A stretch of 5,306 bases of DNA. Source: Conexibacter sp. (lineage in GTDB: Bacteria; Actinomycetota; Thermoleophilia; Solirubrobacterales; Solirubrobacteraceae). The translations under genes and the position numbers were made by a program. The stretch is taken from the NCBI GenBank assembly GCA_025964215.1, contig JAOPZG010000229.1, forward strand, positions 1 through 5,306, given 5' to 3'. Shown in pieces: positions 1 through 4,865 of this stretch. Position 1 is the first letter of the stretch. Every line of letters begins with the position of its first letter. The notes under the pieces are model-generated. The model was given only the letters and a program-made list of their open reading frames with translations, did not search any database and was not told the DNA's origin.

Positions 1-876
1 GGCGACCTTCGGGACCTCCATCAGGCTCAGCTCGCCGCCGGCGCGCGAGCCGCGCTCGGTGCGCCCGGCGGCGGCGACCTCGTCCGCGTCGAGGATCCGG
101 CCGGCGCGGGCCGCGGCCTGCTCGAACTCCTCCTGGGTCTGGGGCGGGCGGTGCGCGTCGTCGAGCTCGGTGCTCAGGACGCCGCGCTCCTGGCGGTCCC
201 ACGGCCCGACGGTCATCCACAGGCCGCGGCCCTCGCGGAGGTGGCCGTCGATGTCGTGCGTCCAGCCGTGGACGACCGGCGTGAGCGCCGGGTGCAGCTC
301 GGGGTGCAGCGAGGAGGCGAGGCCGAAGTTCAGCGTCTCGGTGCTCACGCGGCCGCCGAGTTGGCGGTCGCGGTTGCGCTGGATGCGCAGCGGGCGGCAG
401 CGGCAGGCGCGGCTCTCGCGGGTCACCGCATCGACGATCCAGCCGGATCCGTCGCAGTGCTCGCCGGGGTCCATGACGCCCTTGCGCCGCGCCTTCGGGT
501 GGAAGTCGCAGAGCTCCTCGCCGTCGGCGCCGGGGCGGGACGGGTTCACCGGCGCGGCGGGGCGGAGGAAGACGAAGCGCGCGGCGTCCGGCGTGGGCGC
601 GGCCTTCGGCGGCGTGAGCGCCGCCGCGCTGCGCCGTCCCTCGGGCGTGAGCAGGACCCGCGCCGGATCGGCGTCGATCGCCCGGACGAGCCCGCGCTGG
701 TGCAGCCGGTCCACGACGACGCCGACGACCCGCTCGTCGAGCTCCGCCGCCTCGGCGACGCCCGGCACCGGCAGCTCCCGCACCCCGAGCCCGAGCTTCA
801 GCCCCTCGACGTCGAGCCCGGCGAGCTTGGCGAGCACCCACTCCTCCAGCGCTCGGTCGTGGGCATCGACGGACAT
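1..876 (-). CDS. Winged-helix / Cys-cluster protein resembling a DnaC/IstB-type ATPase with a broken P-loop (3' end off window)
   Basis: Open for 292 codons from an ATG at 876 to base 1 with no stop, so the C-terminus is missing. Residues ~10-87 look like a winged helix, ending in VVDRLHQRGLVRAIDADP and LTPEGRR, as in MarR-like folds. Residues 123-160 hold C123, H126, C141, C158 and C160 in the arrangement C-x2-H...HCDGSGW...CRCR. This recalls the zinc-binding knuckle ahead of the ATPase domain in DnaC/DnaI/IstB-like helicase loaders. The next stretch, with HP, VV and HLREGRGLW (residues 191-220), resembles the segment before Walker A in that family, where GxxGTGKT would follow. Here the sequence is VGPWDRQERG, with no Lys-Ser/Thr. 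No Shine-Dalgarno is evident. It lies 59 bp downstream of the anti-sigma-like gene on the same strand and may or may not be co-transcribed. The reading frame is secure; the family assignment is tentative, and a regulator with a zinc site is the alternative. Confidence 0.7.
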   Translation of the reverse strand, partial: MSVDAHDRALEEWVLAKLAGLDVEGLKLGLGVRELPVPGVAEAAELDERVVGVVVDRLHQRGLVRAIDADPARVLLTPEGRRSAAALTPPKAAPTPDAARFVFLRPAAPVNPSRPGADGEELCDFHPKARRKGVMDPGEHCDGSGWIVDAVTRESRACRCRPLRIQRNRDRQLGGRVSTETLNFGLASSLHPELHPALTPVVHGWTHDIDGHLREGRGLWMTVGPWDRQERGVLSTELDDAHRPPQTQEEFEQAAARAGRILDADEVAAAGRTERGSRAGGELSLMEVPKVA

Positions 877-906
877 GCGTCGATCGTAGAAGCCGGTGAG
901 GTCGTC

Positions 907-924
907 CCGGGCGATCGTGCCCGG
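907..924. repeat. Inverted repeat CCGGGC-N6-GCCCGG in the gap after the anti-sigma-like gene
   Basis: Perfect 6-bp arms at 907-912 and 919-924 flank the 6-nt loop GATCGT. The repeat sits 12 bp past the stop of the membrane protein gene and about 30 bp before the start of the next minus-strand gene. No U-tract follows in the minus direction, so it is not a canonical intrinsic terminator. It could be a Rho-assisted or U-less terminator, a stabilising 3' hairpin, or an operator for the downstream gene. GC-rich genomes produce such repeats by chance, so function is uncertain. Confidence 0.4.
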
Positions 925-935
925 AGTTTGCGGGG

Positions 936-1646
936 CTACTCGGCGAGCAGCTGGACCTGACGGCCGGCCGAGCCGTCGATGACCATGTGCGCGAGGTGGA
1001 ACGGGGCGGTGCCGGTGCGCAGCACGAGGAACGTGCCGTCGGAGGCGATCCGCACCGGCGTCCGGCGGCCCGTCGCCGACAGGATGGCGAGGCGCGTGAC
1101 GGTGCGATCGACGACGCCGTAGACGAGCGTCCGCCCGCCGGGGATCGTCCGCGGGGGGTAGGTCCGCGCGGCCAGCACGTAGTGGTGGACCTCGAGATCG
1201 CCGCAGATCCCCGCCGCGCGCGTGGGGATCTCCCGGAACTGACCCCCGCGGATGACGCCGAGGCGCCCGTCCACGACGCGCCCGAGCGTGAAGCAGCTGT
1301 AGCCCTTCGCGCTGCGGAAGAGCCGCAGGCCCCACGGCTCCCGCTCGACCGGATCGCGGACCGACGACCTGGCGAGCTGCCGGTAGGCGGGCGCCGGGTC
1401 GACGTGGCCGCTCAGCCCTTCCAGCCCGCTGTGCTCGGTGCCGAAGACGCCCCCGTCGCCGAGGAACACCTTCGTGCCGGTCGCGACGCCGGCGACGACG
1501 AAGAGCGAGGTGAGCGCCGCCAGGGCGATCCGCGCCGTCCCCCAGGACGGACGCCGGCGTCGCGCGCCGGTCCGCTGCTCGCCGAGCGTGCGGAACGACT
1601 CCTCCAGCGCCTTGGCGGCGGTGTGCTCCTCCGGGATCTTGGTCAC
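936..1646 (-). CDS. Single-pass membrane protein, putative anti-sigma factor with Cys-pair extracytoplasmic domain
   Basis: 236 aa from a GTG at 1646 that overlaps the sigma factor's TGA by 4 nt (GTGA). This implies translational coupling and supports the start. Residues 1-37 are a short, charged, Arg-rich cytoplasmic segment ending in ARRRRPSWG (positive-inside). Residues ~39-63 form one membrane helix (ALAALTSLFVVAGVATG). The remaining ~170 residues would lie outside. From W105 the outer domain contains RLFRS, C118, GR, DG, FR and AAG-x-C148-x-DL, followed by an FGV-like YGV and beta-rich repeats. The same pattern occurs in the secreted protein at 2800-3423, so this is one domain in two settings. 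Position directly after an ECF sigma gene and the topology fit a transmembrane anti-sigma factor. However, no HxxxCxxC zinc anti-sigma motif is present and the cytoplasmic part is well below the usual anti-sigma domain length. A sensor or accessory protein is the alternative. The function is inferred from context, not from a recognised family. Confidence 0.85.
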   Translation of the reverse strand: MTKIPEEHTAAKALEESFRTLGEQRTGARRRRPSWGTARIALAALTSLFVVAGVATGTKVFLGDGGVFGTEHSGLEGLSGHVDPAPAYRQLARSSVRDPVEREPWGLRLFRSAKGYSCFTLGRVVDGRLGVIRGGQFREIPTRAAGICGDLEVHHYVLAARTYPPRTIPGGRTLVYGVVDRTVTRLAILSATGRRTPVRIASDGTFLVLRTGTAPFHLAHMVIDGSAGRQVQLLAE

Positions 1647-2251
1647 GTCAGCAGCTCTTCGGACTCGGCGGGCGCCGTCTCGGCCAACGACTTGGCGAGC
1701 TGCCGCAGGCCACGCGAGACGCGTGCGCGGACGACCTGCTCGCTCGCTCCGCATTGTTGCGCGATGTCGTCGTACTCGCGGTGCTCGAGCACGCGGAGCT
1801 GCAGGGCCTGGCGCTGCTCGCTGCCCAGCTGGTCGAGCGCCTGCTCGAGCTGCGGGCGCACGCGCTGGAGGTCGGCGAGGTCCTCGATCCGCTCGTACTC
1901 GACCTGCCCGAGCGAGGCGATCGGCATCCCGAGCCGCTCCAGGCTGCGCCGCTCGACGATCCCGCGCTCGCGCCAGCGGTAGAGCTGGTGGCGGGCGACC
2001 GTCCACATCCAGGCGCGGCCCTGCTCCTCGGTCTCGCCGCGGAAGCCGTCGATGTGCGCGAAGAGCTCCGCGAACGTCTCGGCCATCAGGTCGAAGGCGG
2101 TCTCCGGGTCGAGCGTGCGGCGGGCGAAGAAGCGCAGGACCTGCTCGTGGTACTCGACGTAGACGTCGGCGAAGGTCGACGGGTCGTCGCGTGCGCGGAC
2201 GAAGCCCGGACTGGCCCTTCCATGCCCAAGTCTCAGCAGACCGCGACCCAT
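1643..2251 (-). CDS. ECF-type RNA polymerase sigma factor (sigma-70 family)
   Basis: 202 aa. It directs RNA polymerase to a dedicated promoter set, normally while held inactive by its cognate anti-sigma. Region 2 spans residues ~27-97: FADVYVEYHEQVLRFFARR, then DPETAFDLMAETF (2.2, core binding), then RAWMWTVARHQLYRWRERG (2.3/2.4, -10 recognition). Region 4 spans ~136-188: LGSEQRQALQLRVLEHREY, then DDIAQQCGASEQVVRARVSRGLRQL, a helix-turn-helix for the -35. Length and two-domain layout are standard for group 4 sigma factors, with no C-terminal extension. I chose ATG 2251 because GAGG lies 11 nt upstream. An in-frame GTG at 2272 has no ribosome binding site but would add 7 residues. It is the first gene of the minus-strand unit and overlaps the anti-sigma-like gene. 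It is divergent from the secreted-protein pair, which are its most obvious candidate targets. Confidence 0.95.
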   Translation of the reverse strand: MGRGLLRLGHGRASPGFVRARDDPSTFADVYVEYHEQVLRFFARRTLDPETAFDLMAETFAELFAHIDGFRGETEEQGRAWMWTVARHQLYRWRERGIVERRSLERLGMPIASLGQVEYERIEDLADLQRVRPQLEQALDQLGSEQRQALQLRVLEHREYDDIAQQCGASEQVVRARVSRGLRQLAKSLAETAPAESEELLT

Positions 2252-2333
2252 GCGCGGCGCATCCTCGCACACTGGTCAGGGGTTTAGAAACCGCTCTGGA
2301 CCTGAATTTGAGGAACCCCGCCAGACCGTTGAT

Positions 2334-2362
2334 GTCACAAAATTCCGGTTCGTTCGTCACAA
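2334..2362. repeat. Direct repeat pair GTCACAA, 22-bp period, in the divergent promoter region
   Basis: GTCACAA occurs at 2334-2340 and 2356-2362 (TTGTGAC on the minus strand). The 22-bp spacing is close to two helical turns, so both copies face the same side of the DNA. Such a pair could be an operator for a dimeric regulator, or parts of the -10/-35 of the divergent promoters. Both copies are exact, but seven bases is short and the role is unproven. Confidence 0.4.
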
Positions 2363-2406
2363 GCTCGGCGCTCGTCGCCCTAGTGCTTCCGAATGGCGTA
2401 CGGAAC

Positions 2407-2410
2407 GGAG
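2407..2410 (+). promoter_or_regulatory. Ribosome binding site GGAG for the small secreted protein
   Basis: GGAG lies 6 nt before the GTG at 2417. It decides the start, giving a protein that opens with a short charged segment followed by a signal-peptide core. Confidence 0.7.
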
Positions 2411-2416
2411 CTTTAA

Positions 2417-2800
2417 GTGACGACGAAGAGCGATGGGTTCTCACGTGGGATCGTGCTGCTGGCGCTGCTCTGCGCCTTCTCGTTCGGCGCGATCGTGAAG
2501 GTGGCGCTGGCCGACAGCTACCACGTCACGTGCGTGGCGCACGGCTTCGTCGGGGGCGACAGCCCGACCGACGGCAGCTTCTTCGCGCGGATCGACAACG
2601 GCTGCGGGTCGACCTACCGCACCTGCTCGATCTACAGCTACAACACCTACCGCGGCGGGCAGACGGCCTACGGCGCCGCCATCTGCAACGCCTGGTCCGA
2701 GGACTTCGGCGGCTACACGGAGTGCGCCGGATCGGTCCACGTCTACGACCAGGGCGTCTTCTCCGACCACACGCACACCGCGCCCAACTGGTGCCTCTGA
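2417..2800 (+). CDS. Small secreted cysteine-rich protein of unknown function
   Basis: 127 aa from GTG 2417. Residues 1-10 are polar and basic. Residues 11-32 are hydrophobic (GIVLLALLCAFSFGAIVKVA) and end at a likely signal peptidase site VALA|DS around residue 32. The mature part of ~95 residues has six cysteines (C39, C63, C70, C90, C103, C126), an even number compatible with three disulfides. It is rich in Tyr, Gly, Asn and Ser, typical of an exported, oxidised domain. Landmarks are YHVTCVAHGFV, CSIYSYNTYRGG, ICNAWSEDFGGYTEC and a His/Asp tail ending NWCL. I recall similar unnamed exported proteins in Thermoleophilia but know no function for them. It is the first gene of a two-gene unit, with its TGA overlapping the next ATG (TGATG), and is divergent from the sigma factor. 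Its expression by that sigma is inferred only. Confidence 0.88.
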   Translation: MTTKSDGFSRGIVLLALLCAFSFGAIVKVALADSYHVTCVAHGFVGGDSPTDGSFFARIDNGCGSTYRTCSIYSYNTYRGGQTAYGAAICNAWSEDFGGYTECAGSVHVYDQGVFSDHTHTAPNWCL

Positions 2801-3423
2801 TGCGCCGGCGCCTCGCGTTCCTGCTCGCCACCGCGCTCGCGGTCGTGGCCGGCGTCGCCAGCGCGTCCGCGCTCAGCTCCGGCGGCAGCGACACGCTCAA
2901 CGGCCCCGAGGCGATCCAGCCCGACGGCCGCGGCGCGGCGATCCCGGCGACCATCGCCGACCCCGACGGACGTGCCGCCTGGGCCGTCCGCGTCTATCGC
3001 TCACAGGCCGGCCTGACCTGTCCCGAGGCCGGACGAACCAAGGATGGGAACTTCGGACAGGTGGACGACGACGGCGACTTCCGATCGCTCGACATCGAGG
3101 CGGCGGGCTCCTGCACCGACCTCGCCAAGGCCCCGATGTCGCTCGCGGTCAACCACTACCCCACCAGCGGCAAGCTCCCGGCGCGAGCCGTCGTCTTCGG
3201 CGTGGCGACCCCGAAGATCTCCGGCCTCACGCTCAACCTGGCGAGCGGCTCCCGCGCGCTGGCGATCCGCAGCGGCGCGTTCATCGCGGTCGCTCGTGAG
3301 GACGCGCTCCAAGGCGCGTCGCTGGTCGCGACGCTCGCCGACGGGACGAGCACGTCCTACGCCCTGCAGCCGCTCGACGCTCCCGCGACCGGCACCGGCA
3401 CAGAGGATCCGGCCACCGGGTGA
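2800..3423 (+). CDS. Secreted protein, free paralogue of the putative anti-sigma ectodomain
   Basis: 207 aa. ATG 2800 shares one base with the upstream stop and has no separate ribosome binding site, so translation is probably coupled. Residues 1-24 form a signal peptide (MRRRLAFLLATALAVVAGVA then SASA|LS). A linker runs to ~55. The globular domain spans ~56-190, and a low-complexity Thr/Pro/Gly/Asp tail closes the protein. From W61 the domain reads W..R.YRS..G..C74, then GR..DG..G, DGDFR, and AAGSC105TDL, followed by VVFGV and L.L.SG repeats. Aligned with residues 105-151 of the membrane protein at 936-1646, 20 of 48 positions are identical with a single gap, including both cysteines. There is no second membrane helix, so this copy should be released or cell-wall associated. 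The domain family is not recognised. It could bind the same ligand as the membrane copy, or bind that copy directly. Confidence 0.88.
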   Translation: MRRRLAFLLATALAVVAGVASASALSSGGSDTLNGPEAIQPDGRGAAIPATIADPDGRAAWAVRVYRSQAGLTCPEAGRTKDGNFGQVDDDGDFRSLDIEAAGSCTDLAKAPMSLAVNHYPTSGKLPARAVVFGVATPKISGLTLNLASGSRALAIRSGAFIAVAREDALQGASLVATLADGTSTSYALQPLDAPATGTGTEDPATG

Positions 3424-3437
3424 TCGCCGCGCCCGCC

Positions 3438-3890
3438 CTACGCCTCCGCGCGCTTCGCCGTCTCGCGCACGATCCGCTGCACCTTGGGGCGCAGCGCGTC
3501 GAGCAGCTTCTCGAGCTCGGCGCGCCCCTGCGCGTCGAGGGCGATCGGCTGCGGGTAGCCGCCGTTGGCGGCGGGGAGGGTCAGGGCGCCGCAGAGCCGC
3601 TGCAGGCCCACGACCGGGTCGTTGAGGTCCGCCTCGTTGTCGGGCACGAGCGCGTAGAAGTGCTCGACCGCGCCGCGCACGCGGCCCTCCTCGGCGAGCA
3701 CCACGACGCCGGCGCCGAGCAGCGTCCGGACGTGGTAGGCCACCGATCCGAGCGTGTTGCCAGTCACCTCGCTGAGGCGCGTCGGGCTGATCGGGCGTCC
3801 GTAGCTGCGCATCGCGTCGACGATCTGGTCGCGGGCCGGATGCGGGCGCAGGGTCTTGCGGCGCTGGGTCTGCTGGCGCTTCGTGGTCAT
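3438..3890 (-). CDS. ArsR-like winged-helix transcriptional regulator
   Basis: 150 aa from ATG 3890, with AGGAG 10 nt upstream. The first ~19 residues are a basic arm (TTKRQQTQRRKTLRPH). Residues ~20-81 form a winged helix: HPARDQIVDAMRS (helix 1), ISPTRLSEVTG (helix 2), TLGSVAYHVRTLLGAGVVV (recognition helix and turn), LAEEGRVRGAVEHFYAL (wing). The YHVRxL and RGAxExxY signatures are those of the HTH_20/ArsR-like group. The C-terminal ~70 residues end in a helix rich in Leu, Lys and Arg that probably dimerises. Its only cysteine is C100, so metal sensing of the classical ArsR type is unlikely and the inducer is unknown. It is divergent from a second, related regulator with 26 bp between starts, and its 3' end is 14 bp from the convergent secreted-protein gene. 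Confidence 0.9.
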   Translation of the reverse strand: MTTKRQQTQRRKTLRPHPARDQIVDAMRSYGRPISPTRLSEVTGNTLGSVAYHVRTLLGAGVVVLAEEGRVRGAVEHFYALVPDNEADLNDPVVGLQRLCGALTLPAANGGYPQPIALDAQGRAELEKLLDALRPKVQRIVRETAKRAEA

Positions 3891-3916
3891 GCTGTTCAGG
3901 CTCCTGTCTTCGGGAA
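3891..3916. promoter_or_regulatory. 26-bp gap between two divergent winged-helix regulator genes
   Basis: Both start codons face each other across only 26 bp. The minus-strand ribosome binding site (AGGAG) occupies part of it, inside the imperfect palindrome CAGG-CT-CCTG at 3897-3906. The plus-strand gene has only a weak GGGA. At least one promoter must therefore lie inside the other gene's coding sequence, so the two 5' ends probably overlap as antisense RNAs. ATGCTG appears at both 3889-3894 and 3917-3922, a short direct repeat that may be chance. Confidence 0.45.
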
Positions 3917-4261
3917 ATGCTGAGCGAACGCGTGGAGGGGATCTCCGAACAGGCCGCGCGGATCCTCGCCGAGCTGCGCCATCCGGTGCGGATGCCGATC
4001 CTGCTGGCGCTCGAGGAGCGCCCGCGCAGCGCGTCGGAGATGGCCGAGGATCTCGGCGAGGCCTTCGACCGCGTCAACCACGCGATGCGCGCGCTGTCGG
4101 CGGCGGGGCTGATCGAGCTCGTGCGCCAGGAGCCGGCCGGCTCGGCGCCCAACCTGCTGCGGCGGGTCTACGGCTCGCGCTACCAGGGCTGGCACACGCT
4201 GGTCCAGACGCTCGAGGCGATCGTCGCCACCGGAGCGGACGAGCGGACCCAGCCGGCCTAG
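3917..4261 (+). CDS. ArsR-like winged-helix transcriptional regulator (second, divergent copy)
   Basis: 114 aa from ATG 3917; an in-frame GTG at 3932 is an alternative start. The winged helix spans residues ~20-87: RHPVRMPILLALEERPRSAS (helix 1 and turn), EMAEDLGEAFDRVNHAMRAL (helices 2-3), SAAGLIELVRQEPAGSAP (wing), then LRRVYGSRYQGWHTL. The HPxR opening and the order of helices and wing match the divergent neighbour, so the two look like distant paralogues. This one is shorter, lacking the basic arm and most of the C-terminal extension. There are no cysteines, so no metal-thiolate site. The ligand and targets are unknown. Its TAG overlaps the stop of the convergent gene at 4258. Confidence 0.88.
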   Translation: MLSERVEGISEQAARILAELRHPVRMPILLALEERPRSASEMAEDLGEAFDRVNHAMRALSAAGLIELVRQEPAGSAPNLLRRVYGSRYQGWHTLVQTLEAIVATGADERTQPA

Positions 4262-4668
4262 CGGGCGACGGCCCGGAAGCATGCTCGCAGCGTGCCGAGC
4301 GAGAAGCGGCGCCCGCGCTCGATCCCGGCGACCATCGTGCCGTAGAGCTCGGGCGAGACCGCCTTCATGCTGGCGAGCGCCATCGCGACCTTGTCGTGGT
4401 GGCTGATCGCCACCCCGTCGGGCGCGGCGAAGCGCACCTCGCTGTGCGAGTACTCGGTGGAGGGGTTGCCGCGCGTCGCCGTGAGCATCAGGCGAACCTC
4501 CGGCGCCGACTCGGGATCGCTCCCGAGGCTGTCGCGGAGGGCGGCGATCGCCGCGTCCCGCGCGGCGCCGATGGCGTTCTCGACGAGCTCGTCGTCGTGC
4601 GCGGGGGATGGCCGCTTCTGCGGCGAGGAGGACTCAGGAGGTGGCAGGTGCATGGAGGTCATGGGCAT
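4258..4668 (-). CDS. Hypothetical protein, unrecognised family
   Basis: 136 aa from ATG 4668. In-frame ATGs at 4662 and 4653 are alternatives, and none has a good ribosome binding site. I do not recognise it. Residues 1-24 are Pro/Ser-rich and probably disordered. Residues 25-48 form an acidic-to-Ala-rich helix (DDELVENAIGAARDAAIAALRD). Residues 56-82 look like beta strands (EVRLMLTATRG, TEYSHSEVRFAA). Residues 88-136 contain ISHHDKVAMALASMKAVSPE and a basic end (IERGRRFSLGTLRACFRAVAR). There is no signal peptide or membrane segment. Codon usage in this frame is GC3-rich and fits a gene better than the opposite-strand frame. A sigma-70-like promoter lies 64 bp upstream. It converges on the regulator at 3917-4261 with overlapping stops. 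Confidence 0.7.
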   Translation of the reverse strand: MPMTSMHLPPPESSSPQKRPSPAHDDELVENAIGAARDAAIAALRDSLGSDPESAPEVRLMLTATRGNPSTEYSHSEVRFAAPDGVAISHHDKVAMALASMKAVSPELYGTMVAGIERGRRFSLGTLRACFRAVAR

Positions 4669-4731
4669 CCCGACGAGCGACCGGGTGGCGCCGGCCGCAG
4701 GAGAGAAGCGACGTTCGGTGAGTGGCGCGGC

Positions 4732-4760
4732 ACTGTAGTCGTACTCACTGCTGTGTGCAA
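4732..4760 (-). promoter_or_regulatory. Sigma-70-like promoter for the hypothetical gene at 4258-4668
   Basis: Read on the minus strand: TTGCAC (4755-4760), a 17-bp spacer, then TACAGT (4732-4737). Spacing is ideal, the -10 matches TATAAT at four of six positions, and the -35 keeps TTG. The leader to ATG 4668 would be about 57 nt. This lies in the AT-richer part of the 197-bp gap 4669-4865. Confidence 0.45.
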
Positions 4761-4767
4761 CGGCGGC

Positions 4768-4785
4768 GCTGAAAAGAAATTCAGC
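4768..4785. repeat. Inverted repeat GCTGAA-N6-TTCAGC
   Basis: Perfect 6-bp arms at 4768-4773 and 4780-4785 flank AAGAAA, an AT-rich island in very GC-rich DNA. It sits 7 bp upstream of the proposed -35 of the hypothetical gene, a usual place for an activator or repressor site. It also lies about 80 bp beyond the stop of the nuclease-fold gene. There is no T-run after it on the minus strand, so a terminator role is less likely. The rest of the gap 4669-4865 shows no gene. Confidence 0.4.
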
Positions 4786-4865
4786 TTATGTCCACGCATG
4801 CGGCGCCTGGATGCGCTCGAAGGCGGCGCGTCGGCGCTCGCGGAGGAACCGCTCGCCAAAAGGGC

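Larger units (their letters stand above)
2252..2416. promoter_or_regulatory. Divergent intergenic region between sigma factor and secreted-protein genes
   Basis: 165 bp with no gene, and markedly AT-richer than its flanks between about 2280 and 2355. It must contain the promoters of both the minus-strand sigma unit and the plus-strand secreted pair. A GGAAC element on the plus strand at 2312-2316 matches the typical -35 of ECF sigma promoters. The best-placed -10-like sequence is GATGTC at 2331-2336, a weak match, so the start site is uncertain. The region also holds a pair of GTCACAA direct repeats. No convincing housekeeping -35/-10 pair was found for the sigma gene. Confidence 0.55.

Noticed and set aside
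180..222. Possible frameshift restoring a P-loop: the +1 frame reads GRGTARSAAS after GLWMTV
   Set aside because: It lacks the Gly-Lys of GxGTGKS and hits a stop immediately, while the original frame stays open for about 70 more codons. Probably coincidence.
617..680. Coding of gene one might hide other small ORFs or a frameshift
   Set aside because: The minus frame is continuous through here, with sensible wing residues (LVRAIDADP, LTPEGRR), so nothing is broken.
59..960. Long plus-strand open frames opposite the left-hand gene
   Set aside because: They are Arg/Ser/Pro- or Ala/Val-rich with no recognisable motif. The minus-strand frame has winged-helix and Cys-cluster features and stays open to the window edge.
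1647..2444. N-terminal extension of the anti-sigma-like frame through the sigma gene
   Set aside because: The extension is Arg/Ala/Pro noise in another frame of the sigma factor. The GTGA overlap at 1643-1646 gives a standard coupled start.
1438..2799. Long plus-strand frame upstream of, and in frame with, the secreted paralogue
   Set aside because: Its first ~450 residues are Arg/Ala-rich antisense to the sigma and anti-sigma genes. The real start is ATG 2800, directly followed by a signal peptide.
3424..3437. Terminator between the convergent secreted-protein and regulator genes
   Set aside because: The 14-bp gap contains no hairpin with a T-tract.
3001..4152. Long minus-strand frame spanning the regulators and the secreted paralogue
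   Set aside because: Low-complexity Arg/Ala sequence in the shadow of three well-supported genes.
4659..4859. Minus-strand 66-aa frame in the gap before the nuclease-fold gene
   Set aside because: No ribosome binding site, Ser/Pro/Arg-rich composition, and it covers the promoter and palindrome. No coding signature.
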